From: Lachnospiraceae bacterium
GTDB taxonomy: Bacteria > Bacillota > Clostridia > Lachnospirales > Lachnospiraceae
Assembly (NCBI GenBank): GCA_900168235.1
Contig: FUZG01000007.1
Location: forward strand, 123,973 to 187,972
Direction of reading: 5' to 3'
Length of the DNA stretch: 64,000 bases
Position numbers and translations under genes: made by a program. Position 1 is the first letter of the stretch. Each line of letters begins with the position of its first letter. The notes beneath the pieces were generated by a model. It was not told the origin of the DNA. It did not search any database and worked only from the letters and a program-made list of their open reading frames with translations. Below are positions 7,629-15,970 of the stretch, piece after piece.

Positions 7629-9425
7629 TCAATTTTCCTCCCCATTTACGCAGATAACAGTGTTCTGCTTTGTGTAGGGCTTTGAAAGATCAAATTCCCA
7701 AACGGTATTACCGTCAGGATCTTCGCTTATCTTTTCAAAACCTCGTTCGGCATAAAACTCCCGGACCATGTTGTTTTTGGCAGTAGGGTAGTAGTAGCCG
7801 ACGATCTTTTTGAGTCCTCTTGAACTGCACTCCTTATAAAGTGCGTCCATCATGGAGTTTTCCATCTGCCTCTTAAGAACACGGCAGCTCATGATCCAGA
7901 GGTCGATATGGCACTCGTCATCCTTTACATTACCGATGACCACGCTTACAACGCCGTTATCGCCGAACTTATCCTTGAGCTTTCCGTATAAAGTGATATA
8001 TGAATCGTCTCCGGCAGCGGCTTCGATCTCACTCTGGGTATAGCGCTTTGTGGTCAGGTTGAACTGGTTGCTCTTATTTGTGAGCTGCGCGATACGTGCC
8101 ATATAAGCCGGAATAAATGACTGTATCTCTCCGTCCATTTCGAGAGACTTCAGATAATCGTCGTAGTTCTGGAATGATGCCTGTGCTGCACTTCTTTCTG
8201 CATTAGCTTTATACATTTCGTTTCTTTTAAGGTCATCTGCAGAGAGATTAGTAACTTCAAAGAATCCTGAACGGTCAAGGATCTCGATATAGTGCTCTGG
8301 TCTGTCACCGATCTCAGGTACGGATGCGCCTGCAACTTCCTGGCGTATGATCTCGCGCTCGGCAGGATTATCATCTGCAAAAACAAAGCTTTCCGGCAGG
8401 AGATTGAGCTCTGACGCAGCATTTACGAGATTACGGCTCTTGGGCTCCCAGTTTATCTTCATATTTACAAAGTCGTCAGGATGAAGAATGGAATCGGGAC
8501 GCTCCAGTCCTTTTATGGCTGTATCGTGATCATTCTTTGAATTGACAGCAAGGAGTACACCGAGACTCTTAAGAGACTTGGCATAGCTCTGAAATTCGCT
8601 GTATACCTGGCTCATGGCAGTTTCCTGTCCGATTTCGATGTTGTCAGCGCCGTCGTCGCCTATGACACCGCCCCAGAGGGTATTGTCCATGTCAAGCATG
8701 AGCACTTTTTTGTTCCTGCCCATAAATGACTTGATGATATTTGCCACATTAAATGAGAAATAAGGTATCGCAGGAACAGATACTCCGTATTTATACATAT
8801 GCCAGTAGGAAGTGTCGGACCAGTTTGAGAGACCGATTACAGACGCTTCATAATTAATGTCATGAATGTAAAAATTCTCGTGGGACGCAGCATACTCAGC
8901 AAAAAGCTGGTTCAATCGGTTTATGAAGTTTGTGCGTCCGTGGATATCCCATGAATCACGGTTACCGAGGAGCCTGTAAAAAGGCGGCTCGAAATTATTC
9001 TGGATGATGGGGCAGCGGTACTTTTCAGCTACCTGGTCCCACATGGCTCGGAAACGCTCAAAGGTTCCGTTGAGCTTATTTTCTACAGCTTCCTTGCTGT
9101 CCTCGATCACAGGATACTCTGAAATATTTCTGTTGCAGGTGCAGAAAAAGATGAGCTCCGGAGCAAAGCTTTCAAGCTCAGGATTCGGAAACATTGCATC
9201 TTCGTAGTACATATTGTACTCAGACTCATAAAATTCCGGCTTGATCTTATTATTAAGGAGAAAAAGCTCGAGGATATTTTTGATATCGTTTGTGGTCTCG
9301 CCTCCGAGGATCGCGATCTTTAATGGAGTGAAACGCACGCTCTCGTCAGAAAGAAGCTGACGGCGGATAGACTTTTTCTTCTTTATAATGTAATTCCCGT
9401 CAAAGGGGTATTCGAGTTCCTTCAT
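7629..9425 (-). CDS. FkbH-like HAD-IIIC phosphatase/acyl-loading enzyme
   Basis: A 598-residue FkbH-type protein. The central HAD motif VLMLDMDNTLWGGVIG (near residue 243) holds the two catalytic Asp residues, and FADDNPAEREI is the later HAD motif. The C-terminal part (about 430-590, SNQFNLTTKRYT then RGLKKIVGYYYPTAKNNMV) is the GNAT-like acyltransferase half. The N-terminal 200 residues look SGNH-like, as in longer family members. Characterised FkbH enzymes dephosphorylate 1,3-bisphosphoglycerate and load the glyceryl unit onto a carrier protein. The start at 9425 has AAAGGA 6 nt upstream; an in-frame ATG at 9476 has none. It heads the operon VOC, methyltransferase, carrier protein. Confidence 0.88.
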   Translation of the reverse strand: MKELEYPFDGNYIIKKKKSIRRQLLSDESVRFTPLKIAILGGETTNDIKNILELFLLNNKIKPEFYESEYNMYYEDAMFPNPELESFAPELIFFCTCNRNISEYPVIEDSKEAVENKLNGTFERFRAMWDQVAEKYRCPIIQNNFEPPFYRLLGNRDSWDIHGRTNFINRLNQLFAEYAASHENFYIHDINYEASVIGLSNWSDTSYWHMYKYGVSVPAIPYFSFNVANIIKSFMGRNKKVLMLDMDNTLWGGVIGDDGADNIEIGQETAMSQVYSEFQSYAKSLKSLGVLLAVNSKNDHDTAIKGLERPDSILHPDDFVNMKINWEPKSRNLVNAASELNLLPESFVFADDNPAEREIIRQEVAGASVPEIGDRPEHYIEILDRSGFFEVTNLSADDLKRNEMYKANAERSAAQASFQNYDDYLKSLEMDGEIQSFIPAYMARIAQLTNKSNQFNLTTKRYTQSEIEAAAGDDSYITLYGKLKDKFGDNGVVSVVIGNVKDDECHIDLWIMSCRVLKRQMENSMMDALYKECSSRGLKKIVGYYYPTAKNNMVREFYAERGFEKISEDPDGNTVWEFDLSKPYTKQNTVICVNGEEN

Positions 9426-9551
9426 AAAAAATCCTTTCAGGAAATATAGTTTTAGTGCCCTATAACAATACACCATATTTACTGTCTGGACAAATGATGG
9501 ATACGGTTATATTGGATCACGGCAGTAAACATACAATTAACACGATATTTG

Positions 9552-9580
9552 TTGCATGAGAAAAAACAGCATGTTATAAT
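9552..9580 (+). promoter_or_regulatory. Promoter of hpf
   Basis: TTGCAT (9552-9557), a 17-nt spacer and TATAAT (9575-9580) give a good sigma-A promoter and a leader of about 115 nt before the start at 9704. Confidence 0.7.
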
Positions 9581-9703
9581 ATTTGCACAAAGATGACCGT
9601 GTTAATTATGAACTTATTGTGAATAATCCTTAATTTTGCATTAATTTTTGTGCAGTATACATTGGTTCGGCGGTCAAATATAAAAGTAAAGGATGTGGTC
9701 TGT

Positions 9704-10234
9704 ATGCGTTTTGCAATAGCTGGAAAGAATATTGATGTTACTCCCGGGCTGAGAACAGCTGTAGAGGAGAAGATCGGTAAGCTTGAGAAGTACTTTGCAC
9801 CGGATACTGAAGTTGACGTCACACTGAGCGTTGAAAAGAAGGATCGTCAGAAGATCGAGGTTACGATCCCTGTGAAAGGAAGCATTATCCGCTCAGAACA
9901 GGTTACTAATGATATGTATGTTTCCATCGATCTCGTTGAAGAAACCATCGAGAAGCAGATGAAGAAGTACAAGAACAAGATTGTAGATCGCAAGCAGAAT
10001 AGCGGCTCTTTTGCGAAAGAGTATGTTGATCGCGACTATGAAGATGATGATGAGATCAAGATCGTAAGATCAAAGAAATTCGGTTTCAAGCCGATGTATC
10101 CCGAGGATGCATGCGTCCAGATGGAACTTCTCGGACACAATTTCTATGTATTCCGCAATGCGGAGACAGATGAAGTGAATGTTGTCTATAAGAGAAAGGG
10201 AAATACATACGGCCTTATCGAACCTGAGAATTGA
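9704..10234 (+). CDS. hpf: Ribosome hibernation promoting factor, long form
   Basis: A 176-residue HPF/RaiA-type protein that dimerises and inactivates 70S ribosomes in slow growth. The N-terminal domain (about 1-98) begins RFAIAGKNIDVTPGLRTAVE and contains the beta-alpha-beta fold that binds the 30S decoding region. After an acidic linker the C-terminal dimerisation domain reads KFGFKPMYPEDACVQME and ends GLIEPEN, so this is the long form typical of Firmicutes. The start is at 9704; the upstream in-frame ATG (9650) would add 18 residues outside the conserved domain. It is monocistronic with its own promoter and terminator. Confidence 0.95.
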   Translation: MRFAIAGKNIDVTPGLRTAVEEKIGKLEKYFAPDTEVDVTLSVEKKDRQKIEVTIPVKGSIIRSEQVTNDMYVSIDLVEETIEKQMKKYKNKIVDRKQNSGSFAKEYVDRDYEDDDEIKIVRSKKFGFKPMYPEDACVQMELLGHNFYVFRNAETDEVNVVYKRKGNTYGLIEPEN

Positions 10235-10284
10235 GAAACATCTGTCTTAGGGGGACAGTTTGAGGGAATAAAGGGGATAATCCG

Positions 10285-10315
10285 GGCCGGGAGCTATAAC
10301 TCCCGGCCTATTTTT
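10285..10315 (+). terminator. Terminator of hpf
   Basis: The 9-bp stem GGCCGGGAG/CTCCCGGCC with a 6-nt loop is followed by TATTTTT. Confidence 0.92.
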
Positions 10316-10375
10316 GCGCAAAAGCTAACAAAGTACAGGTTTTAGTACATTTTCGTCAAAACTTTAACATATTTC

Positions 10376-10404
10376 TTGCAAAAGCCCCATGCGTATGCTA
10401 TCAT
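10376..10404 (+). promoter_or_regulatory. Promoter of the butyryl-CoA operon
   Basis: TTGCAA (10376-10381), a 17-nt spacer and TATCAT (10399-10404). This predicts a long leader of about 130 nt before the thl start, which is preceded by a strong AAGGAGG site. No known operator is recognised. Confidence 0.6.
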
Positions 10405-10540
10405 CGTATGTGGCTGTGAAAAAAATAACAATCTTGCTCCTGATTGTGCAATCATACAAAAGAAATAATAAGTGTCAGGAAAAAGCAAGACATGTTATAC
10501 AGTAAATGAAAACAAACGTGTAAATTAAGGAGGCAATTCA

Positions 10541-11725
10541 ATGGCAAAGAAGATCGTACTTGCAGGCGCATGCCGTACTGCAATCGGTAAAATGGGCGGC
10601 GCCCTTTCTACAACTCCTGCAGTTGAGCTTGGTGCTATCGTTATCAAGGAAGCTCTTAAGAGAGCAGGCGTTCCTGCAGAGCAGGTAGATCATGTATATA
10701 TGGGATGCGTAATCCAGGCAGGTCTTGGCCAGAACGTTGCTCGTCAGGCAACACTTAAGGCAGGTCTTCCCATCGAGACAACTGCAGTTACAGTAAACGT
10801 AGTATGCGGATCAGGTCTGAACAGCGTAAATATGGCAGCTCAGATGATCGAAGCAGGTGATGCTGATATCGTAGTTGCAGGTGGTATGGAAAATATGTCC
10901 ATGGCTCCTTTCGCACTTGATAAGGCTCGTTTTGGTTACAGAATGGGTAACAACGTTCTCGTTGATACAATGATCAAGGATGCTCTTTGGGATGCATTCA
11001 ATGATTACCACATGATCAAGACAGCTGATAATGTAGCTGAGCAGTGGAAGCTCACTCGTGAAGAGCTTGATGAGTTTGCAGCAGCTTCACAGCAGAAGGC
11101 TGTTGAGGCTATCGAGAAGGGCTACTTCAAGAAGGAGATCGTTCCTGTTGAAGTTAAGCAGAAGAAGCAGACAATCGTTGTTGATACTGACGAGGGACCT
11201 CGTGCAGGCACAACAGCTGAGTCTCTCAGCAAGCTTCGCGCTATCAATCCTGATGGTGTTGTTACAGCAGGTAACGCTTCAGGTATCAATGACGGTGCAG
11301 CAGCAGTTGTTGTTATGTCCGAAGAGAAGGCTAAGGAGCTTGGTGTTACACCTATGGCTACATGGGTTGGCGGAGCTCTCGGCGGCGTAGATCCTTCCAT
11401 CATGGGTGTTGGACCTGTTGCTTCCACAAAGAAGGTTATGAAGAAGCTCAACATGACTATCGATGATTTCGATATCTATGAGGCTAACGAGGCATTTGCA
11501 GCTCAGTCTGTTGCAGTAGGTAAGGATCTTGGCTTCGACCTTAAGAAGCTCAACATCACCGGCGGTGCTATCGCTCTTGGTCACCCGGTTGGAGCTTCAG
11601 GATGCCGTATCCTTGTTACTCTTCTTCACAACATGGAGAGAACAGGTGCTAAGACAGGTCTTGCAACACTGTGTATCGGCGGCGGTATGGGCTGCTCCAC
11701 AGTTGTTAAGGCTTACGAGGCATAA
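10541..11725 (+). CDS. thlA: Acetyl-CoA C-acetyltransferase (thiolase)
   Basis: A 394-residue biosynthetic thiolase that condenses two acetyl-CoA to acetoacetyl-CoA, the first step of butyrate formation. The catalytic residues are in place: Cys89 in NVVCGSGLN, His348 in GHPVGASG and Cys378 in CIGGGMG, plus NEAFAAQ. Length is normal. AAGGAGG sits 7 nt before the ATG. It is the first gene of thl-crt-hbd-bcd-etfB-etfA. Codon use is highly biased, as expected for an abundant fermentation enzyme. Confidence 0.97.
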   Translation: MAKKIVLAGACRTAIGKMGGALSTTPAVELGAIVIKEALKRAGVPAEQVDHVYMGCVIQAGLGQNVARQATLKAGLPIETTAVTVNVVCGSGLNSVNMAAQMIEAGDADIVVAGGMENMSMAPFALDKARFGYRMGNNVLVDTMIKDALWDAFNDYHMIKTADNVAEQWKLTREELDEFAAASQQKAVEAIEKGYFKKEIVPVEVKQKKQTIVVDTDEGPRAGTTAESLSKLRAINPDGVVTAGNASGINDGAAAVVVMSEEKAKELGVTPMATWVGGALGGVDPSIMGVGPVASTKKVMKKLNMTIDDFDIYEANEAFAAQSVAVGKDLGFDLKKLNITGGAIALGHPVGASGCRILVTLLHNMERTGAKTGLATLCIGGGMGCSTVVKAYEA

Positions 11726-11753
11726 TTCAATTAAGCAGAACAATGCGTGAAAC

Positions 11754-11786
11754 AGGCGGGGGGACGGATGATCCCGTCCTCTGCCT
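11754..11786 (+). other. Intergenic hairpin between thlA and crt
   Basis: AGGC/GCCT flank an inner GGACGG/CCGTCC stem with an ATGATC loop. There is no T-run (CATTAAAATAAA follows), so it is more likely an mRNA processing or stability element, or a weak attenuator, than a full terminator. Confidence 0.5.
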
Positions 11787-11819
11787 CATTAAAATAAACG
11801 AAAGCGAGGAACCAATAAA

Positions 11820-12614
11820 ATGGGATTCGTTGATTATGAAGTAAAAGGTCAGATCGCTGTTATGACGATCAACCGTGAGAAGGCTCTTAATGCACTTAAT
11901 TCTCAGGTTCTTGATGACCTCAATGCTGTTCTTGACAGCGTAGATACAAACGCTGTTCGCTGTCTCGTTCTTACAGGCGCAGGCGATAAGTCATTCGTTG
12001 CAGGTGCAGACATCGGAGAGATGAGCACACTTACAAAGGCTGAGGGCGAAGCTTTCGGTAAGAAGGGTAATGATGTATTCCGTAAGATCGAGACATTCCC
12101 GATCCCTGTTATCGCAGCGATCAACGGCTTCGCACTTGGCGGCGGCTGTGAGATCTCTATGAGCTGTGATATCAGAATCGCTTCTGAGAATGCTGTATTC
12201 GGTCAGCCTGAGGTTGGTCTCGGAATCACACCTGGATTTGGCGGAACACAGAGACTTGCTCGTCTGGTAGGCATGGGAATGGCTAAGCAGATGATCTACA
12301 CAGCAAGAAATATCAAGGCTGACGAAGCTCTTCGTATCGGCCTTGTAAATCAGGTAGTTCCGGCTGAAGAGCTTATGGCTACTGCTGAGAAGATGGCTTC
12401 AACTATCGCTCAGAACGCACCTATCGCTGTTCGTGCCTGCAAGAAGGCTATCAACGATGGTATGCAGGTAAATATCGATGACGCTCTTGTTATCGAAGAG
12501 AAGCTTTTCGGTTCCTGCTTCGAGTCTTATGACCAGAAAGAGGGCATGGCTAACTTCCTTAGAAAGAAGGATGATCCTGCTAAGGTTAAGCACGTTGCTT
12601 TCAAGAACGAGTAA
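11820..12614 (+). CDS. crt: 3-hydroxybutyryl-CoA dehydratase (crotonase)
   Basis: A 264-residue enoyl-CoA hydratase/isomerase family protein that dehydrates 3-hydroxybutyryl-CoA to crotonyl-CoA. Oxyanion-hole residues lie in SFVAGADIGEM and ALGGGCEISM. The two catalytic glutamates are Glu111 (GGGCE) and Glu131 (GQPEVGLG), so it is a hydratase rather than an isomerase variant. The binding site GCGAGG precedes the ATG. Second gene of the butyryl-CoA operon. Confidence 0.96.
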   Translation: MGFVDYEVKGQIAVMTINREKALNALNSQVLDDLNAVLDSVDTNAVRCLVLTGAGDKSFVAGADIGEMSTLTKAEGEAFGKKGNDVFRKIETFPIPVIAAINGFALGGGCEISMSCDIRIASENAVFGQPEVGLGITPGFGGTQRLARLVGMGMAKQMIYTARNIKADEALRIGLVNQVVPAEELMATAEKMASTIAQNAPIAVRACKKAINDGMQVNIDDALVIEEKLFGSCFESYDQKEGMANFLRKKDDPAKVKHVAFKNE

Positions 12615-12686
12615 TCGAAAAACAGTTAATTGTTCCGGGTACGGGACCGGTTTTTAACCCGTAAGAATTCACAGGAGGAAATTAAA

Positions 12687-13565
12687 ATGAAGGTAGCAGT
12701 TATTGGTGCCGGCACAATGGGAAGCGGTATTGCACAGGCTTTTGCTCAGTGCGGTGAGGTTGAGAAGGTTTATCTTTGCGATATCAAGCAGGAATTTGCT
12801 GATGGCGGAAAGGCAAAGATCGAGAAGAATCTCAGCAGACTTGTAAAGAAGGAGAAGATCACACAGGAGACAGCTGACAGCTATCTCGCAAAGATCTCCA
12901 CAGGTCTTAATTCACAGGCTACAGATCCTGACCTCGTAGTTGAGGCAGCTCTTGAAGTTATGGATATCAAGAAGGCTACATTCAAGGAGCTTCAGGATGA
13001 GATCGTAAAGAACCCTGACTGCATCTATGCATCAAATACTTCTTCACTTTCCATCACAGAGATCGGCGCAGGTCTTGCAAAGCCTATCATCGGTATGCAC
13101 TTCTTCAATCCGGCTCCGGTAATGAAGCTTATCGAGGTTATCTCCGGCGCAAACACACCGAAGGAGACAACAGATAAGGTTGTTGAGATCTCCAAGGCTC
13201 TTGGAAAGATCCCGGTACAGGTAAATGAGGCTCCCGGTTTCGTTGTAAACAGAATCCTTGTTCCGATGATCAACGAGGGTATCTTCGTATATAGCGAAGG
13301 CATCTCTGATATCGAGGGTATCGATACAGCTATGAAGCTTGGATGCAACCACCCGATGGGACCCCTTGAGCTCGGCGATTACATCGGTCTTGATATCGTT
13401 CTTGCTATCATGGACGTTCTCTACAAAGAGACAGGCGACAGCAAGTATCGCGCATGCCCGCTCCTTCGTAAGATGGTTCGCGGTAAGAAGCTTGGCGTAA
13501 AGACAGGCATCGGTTTCTACAAGTACAACGAAGATCGTACAAAGACTCCGGTAGACAAGCTGTAA
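12687..13565 (+). CDS. hbd: 3-hydroxybutyryl-CoA dehydrogenase
   Basis: A 292-residue dehydrogenase that reduces acetoacetyl-CoA to 3-hydroxybutyryl-CoA. The N-terminal Rossmann motif is [14 protein letters not shown], and the catalytic His lies in [16 protein letters not shown] with [10 protein letters not shown] following. The C-terminal domain ends KTGIGFYKY. The start at 12687 has AGGAGG 8 nt upstream and begins the Rossmann strand directly; the longer frame from 12630 is a chance extension. Third gene of the operon. Confidence 0.96.
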   Translation: MKVAVIGAGTMGSGIAQAFAQCGEVEKVYLCDIKQEFADGGKAKIEKNLSRLVKKEKITQETADSYLAKISTGLNSQATDPDLVVEAALEVMDIKKATFKELQDEIVKNPDCIYASNTSSLSITEIGAGLAKPIIGMHFFNPAPVMKLIEVISGANTPKETTDKVVEISKALGKIPVQVNEAPGFVVNRILVPMINEGIFVYSEGISDIEGIDTAMKLGCNHPMGPLELGDYIGLDIVLAIMDVLYKETGDSKYRACPLLRKMVRGKKLGVKTGIGFYKYNEDRTKTPVDKL

Positions 13566-13586
13566 TTTCATAAAAGCACATTCGGC

Positions 13587-13702
13587 GCCGGCTGCTGAAA
13601 GTTACACCAGGCAGTCGACGTTTGTGCCGTTTGAGGCATAATTCAGCCTCTAAACGGGAATCTGGAATGGCCGGCAGAAACAAAAGGCTGTCGGGTTCCG
13701 AC
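13587..13702 (+). other. Structured hbd-bcd intergenic segment
   Basis: Three nested or adjacent stems can be drawn: GCCGGC (13587-13592) with GCCGGC (13670-13675); CCGTTTGAGGC (13627-13637) with GCCTCTAAACGG (13646-13657), one bulged T; and GTCGG/CCGAC (13690-13702) just before TTTATAATGGAGGAAATATAATG. It resembles the structured gaps elsewhere in this operon but is not the same sequence. Confidence 0.5.
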
Positions 13703-13722
13703 TTTATAATGGAGGAAATATA

Positions 13723-14883
13723 ATGGATTTTCAGTTAAGTAAAGAGCATCAGATGGCTCGCGACCTTTTCAGAGAGTTTGCTGAGAAGGAAGTAAAGCCT
13801 CTTGCAATCGAAGTTGATGAGAAGCACGAGTTCCCCAGAGAAACTGTTACAAAGATGCAGAAGTACGGTTTCATGGGTATTCCGATCCCGAAGGAATACG
13901 GCGGACAGGGCTGCGATCCTCTTACATACGCTATGTGCGTAGAGGAGCTTGCTAAGGTTTGTGGTACAACAGCAGTTATCGTATCTGCTCACACATCTCT
14001 TTGCTGCGATCCTATCATGACATATGGTACAGAAGAGCAGAAGCAGAAGTACCTTGTTCCCCTTGCAAAGGGTGAGAAGCTCGGTGCTTTCGGTCTTACT
14101 GAGCCTGGTGCCGGTACTGACGCTCAGGGCGTTCAGACAAAGGCTGTTCTTACAGAGGATGGAAAAGAGTGGATCCTTAACGGTTCCAAGTGCTTCATCA
14201 CAAACGGTAAGGAAGCTGATGTTTACATCATCATCGCTTACACAGATATCGTAGAGGATAAGAGAGGCAGAAAGCAGAAGAAGTTCTCAGCATTCATCGT
14301 TGAGAAGGATACTCCTGGTTTCACATTCGGTACAAAGGAAAATAAGATGGGTATCTGCGGATCCTCAACTTATGAGCTTATCTTCCAGGATTGCCATATC
14401 CCGGCTGAGAACCTTCTCGGCGCAAGAGGAAAGGGCTTTGCTGTTGCAATGCACACTCTTGACGGCGGACGTATCGGTATCGCTGCACAGGCTCTTGGTA
14501 TCGCTGAGGGCGCTCTTGATCGTACAATCGAGTACGTTAAGGAGAGAAAGCAGTTCGGCAGAGCTATCGCTGCATTCCAGAACACACAGTTCCAGCTTGC
14601 TAACATGGCTACACAGTGTGAGGCTGCTAAGCTTCTTGTATATCAGGCTGCTGATGCAAAGGCTACAAAGAGCTACTACGGCGTAGAGGCTGCAAAGGCT
14701 AAGCTTTTCGCTGCTGAGACAGCAATGGATGTTACAACTAAGTGCGTACAGCTCTTCGGTGGTTACGGTTACATCAGAGAGTACGAAGTAGAGCGTATGA
14801 TGAGAGATGCTAAGATCACTGAGATCTACGAGGGAACATCTGAGGTTCAGAGAATGGTTATCTCCGGCGCACTGCTTAAATAA
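13723..14883 (+). CDS. bcd: Butyryl-CoA dehydrogenase
   Basis: A 386-residue acyl-CoA dehydrogenase that reduces crotonyl-CoA to butyryl-CoA with electrons from the neighbouring Etf. The FAD-binding signatures are [14 protein letters not shown] and [13 protein letters not shown]. The catalytic base is Glu370 in [10 protein letters not shown], the position used by short-chain acyl-CoA dehydrogenases, and [12 protein letters not shown] is conserved. Together with etfB and etfA it should form a Bcd/EtfAB complex; in related anaerobes this bifurcates electrons to ferredoxin, which is inferred here. A GGAGGAAATATA site precedes the ATG. Confidence 0.97.
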   Translation: MDFQLSKEHQMARDLFREFAEKEVKPLAIEVDEKHEFPRETVTKMQKYGFMGIPIPKEYGGQGCDPLTYAMCVEELAKVCGTTAVIVSAHTSLCCDPIMTYGTEEQKQKYLVPLAKGEKLGAFGLTEPGAGTDAQGVQTKAVLTEDGKEWILNGSKCFITNGKEADVYIIIAYTDIVEDKRGRKQKKFSAFIVEKDTPGFTFGTKENKMGICGSSTYELIFQDCHIPAENLLGARGKGFAVAMHTLDGGRIGIAAQALGIAEGALDRTIEYVKERKQFGRAIAAFQNTQFQLANMATQCEAAKLLVYQAADAKATKSYYGVEAAKAKLFAAETAMDVTTKCVQLFGGYGYIREYEVERMMRDAKITEIYEGTSEVQRMVISGALLK

Positions 14884-14926
14884 AGCGAACACTTAGCGAG
14901 GTATTATCGAGCTTAGTGTGAGCTTT
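14882..14926. repeat. Short tandem-GA hairpin repeat, copy 3
   Basis: The core 14890-14918 matches copy 1 except for one loop base. The stem is extended outward by a second opposed GA/GA pair (14887-14888 and 14920-14921) and then AAAGC/GCTTT, so the hairpin contains two tandem-GA internal loops. It starts at the bcd stop codon. Confidence 0.75.
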
Positions 14927-14951
14927 GTTCTGAGAGCGAAGCGAACAGAAC
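14927..14951. repeat. Hairpin with an internal GCGAAGC mini-hairpin
   Basis: GTTCTG pairs with CAGAAC; inside are an A-A opposition, opposed GA/GA, then GC-GAA-GC (14936-14942). The 7-mer GCGAAGC is known from DNA structure work as an exceptionally stable mini-hairpin. It lies between copies 3 and 4 of the short repeat. Confidence 0.65.
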
Positions 14952-14958
14952 ATCCCGT

Positions 14959-14985
14959 ACTTAGCGAGGTATTACCGAGCATAGT
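14959..14985. repeat. Short tandem-GA hairpin repeat, copy 4
   Basis: ACT/AGT and GC/GC stems with opposed GA/GA and a closing GG/CC pair that replaces the G-T wobble of the other copies. It lies 33 nt upstream of the etfB start. Confidence 0.7.
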
Positions 14986-15017
14986 CTTAATTGGTTTGAA
15001 TATAAAGGAGCAAATAC

Positions 15018-15812
15018 ATGAAAATCGTTGTATGTGTAAAGCAGGTTCCTGATACAAAGGGCGGTGTAAAGTTTAAGCCCGACGGAACACTTGACAGAGC
15101 AGCAATGCTTGCAATTATGAACCCGGATGACAAGGCTGGTCTTGAGGCTGCACTTCGCATGAAGGATGAGGATCCTGAGAACACAACAGTTACTGTTGTA
15201 ACAATGGGTCTTCCGAAGGCTGACGAAGTTCTTCGTGAGGCACTTGCTATGGGTGCTGATGAGGGTCTTCTCATCACTGACCGTGTACTCGGCGGTGCTG
15301 ATACATGGGCAACTTCTTCAACAATCGCAGGCGCTCTGAAGAACATGGAGTATGACCTCATCATCACAGGCCGTCAGGCTATCGATGGTGATACAGCTCA
15401 GGTTGGTCCTCAGATCTCCGAGCATCTCGATATCCCGGTTATCTCTTACGCTGAGGACATCAAGGTTGACCGTGCAGCAAAGACTGTAACAGTTAAGCGT
15501 CAGTTCGATGACAGATATCACATCCTTACAGCAAAGATGCCTTGCCTTGTTACTGCTCTTTCCGAGCTTAACGAGCCCCGTTATATGACTCCGGGCGGAA
15601 TCTTTGATGCTTTCCAGAAGGAAGTAACTGTTTGGGGAAGAGACAAGCTGGATGTTGCTGATGAGAACATCGGTAAGAACGGATCTCCGACAGTTATCGC
15701 TAAGGCTTCCGATAAGGTTGCTAAGGGTAAGGGCGAAGTAGTTACTCCGGATTCACCGGCTGAAGCAGTAAACTACATCGTAGGAAAGCTTACAGAGAAG
15801 CACGTAATCTGA
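15018..15812 (+). CDS. etfB: Electron transfer flavoprotein, beta subunit
   Basis: A 264-residue EtfB subunit. Family features are the start MKIVVCVKQVPDTK, the nucleotide-binding stretch ALAMGADEGLLITDR, the signature region VKRQFDDRYHILTAKMPC and the C-terminal arm. With EtfA it forms the flavoprotein partner of Bcd. In bifurcating Etfs the beta subunit binds NADH and a second FAD, and the length and order here fit that group. The binding site AAAGGAG precedes the ATG. It is followed after 1 nt by a large tandem repeat rather than directly by etfA. Confidence 0.96.
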   Translation: MKIVVCVKQVPDTKGGVKFKPDGTLDRAAMLAIMNPDDKAGLEAALRMKDEDPENTTVTVVTMGLPKADEVLREALAMGADEGLLITDRVLGGADTWATSSTIAGALKNMEYDLIITGRQAIDGDTAQVGPQISEHLDIPVISYAEDIKVDRAAKTVTVKRQFDDRYHILTAKMPCLVTALSELNEPRYMTPGGIFDAFQKEVTVWGRDKLDVADENIGKNGSPTVIAKASDKVAKGKGEVVTPDSPAEAVNYIVGKLTEKHVI

Positions 15813-15813
15813 T

Positions 15814-15969
15814 AATACCAGGGTTCAAAGGTACAAATCCGATTGTGCTTGCACAAGAAGGATTTGGAACTTGGAACCCGCAAACCACGAGCATGCAGCG
15901 CTATTGCGCGGAATGAGAGTGGTTTAGGATTACGTGAGCATCGTTAGATGCGTAGTAATCCGTGGTATT
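15814..15969 (+). repeat. Multi-helix tandem repeat, unit 1 (etfB-etfA gap)
   Basis: A 156-bp unit that folds as a closed multi-helix junction. P1 is AATACCA (15814-15820) with TGGTATT (15963-15969). P2 is GGGTTC (15821-15826) with GAACCC (15874-15879), extended by AAATCC/GGATTT, a GA/GAA internal loop and TTGTG-CTTG-CACAA. P3 is AAACCAC (15882-15888) with GTGGTTT (15919-15925), holding opposed GAG/AGA, then CAT/ATG and GCGC-TATT-GCGC. P4 is GGATTAC (15927-15933) with GTAATCC (15955-15961) around GCATC-GTTA-GATGC. No coding potential is evident. Confidence 0.85.
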
Positions 15970-15970
15970 T

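Noticed and set aside
9584..9675. Possible pseudoknot in the hpf leader (TGCACAAA/TTTGTGCA crossing GACCG/CGGTC)
   Set aside because: Only short stems of 5 and 8 bp and no second copy for covariation; chance pairing is likely in A+T-rich DNA.
14365..14892. Long minus-strand open frame opposite bcd
   Set aside because: A shadow of the biased codon use of bcd: Leu/Ser-rich, without a ribosome-binding site, in a gene whose plus-strand product is certain.
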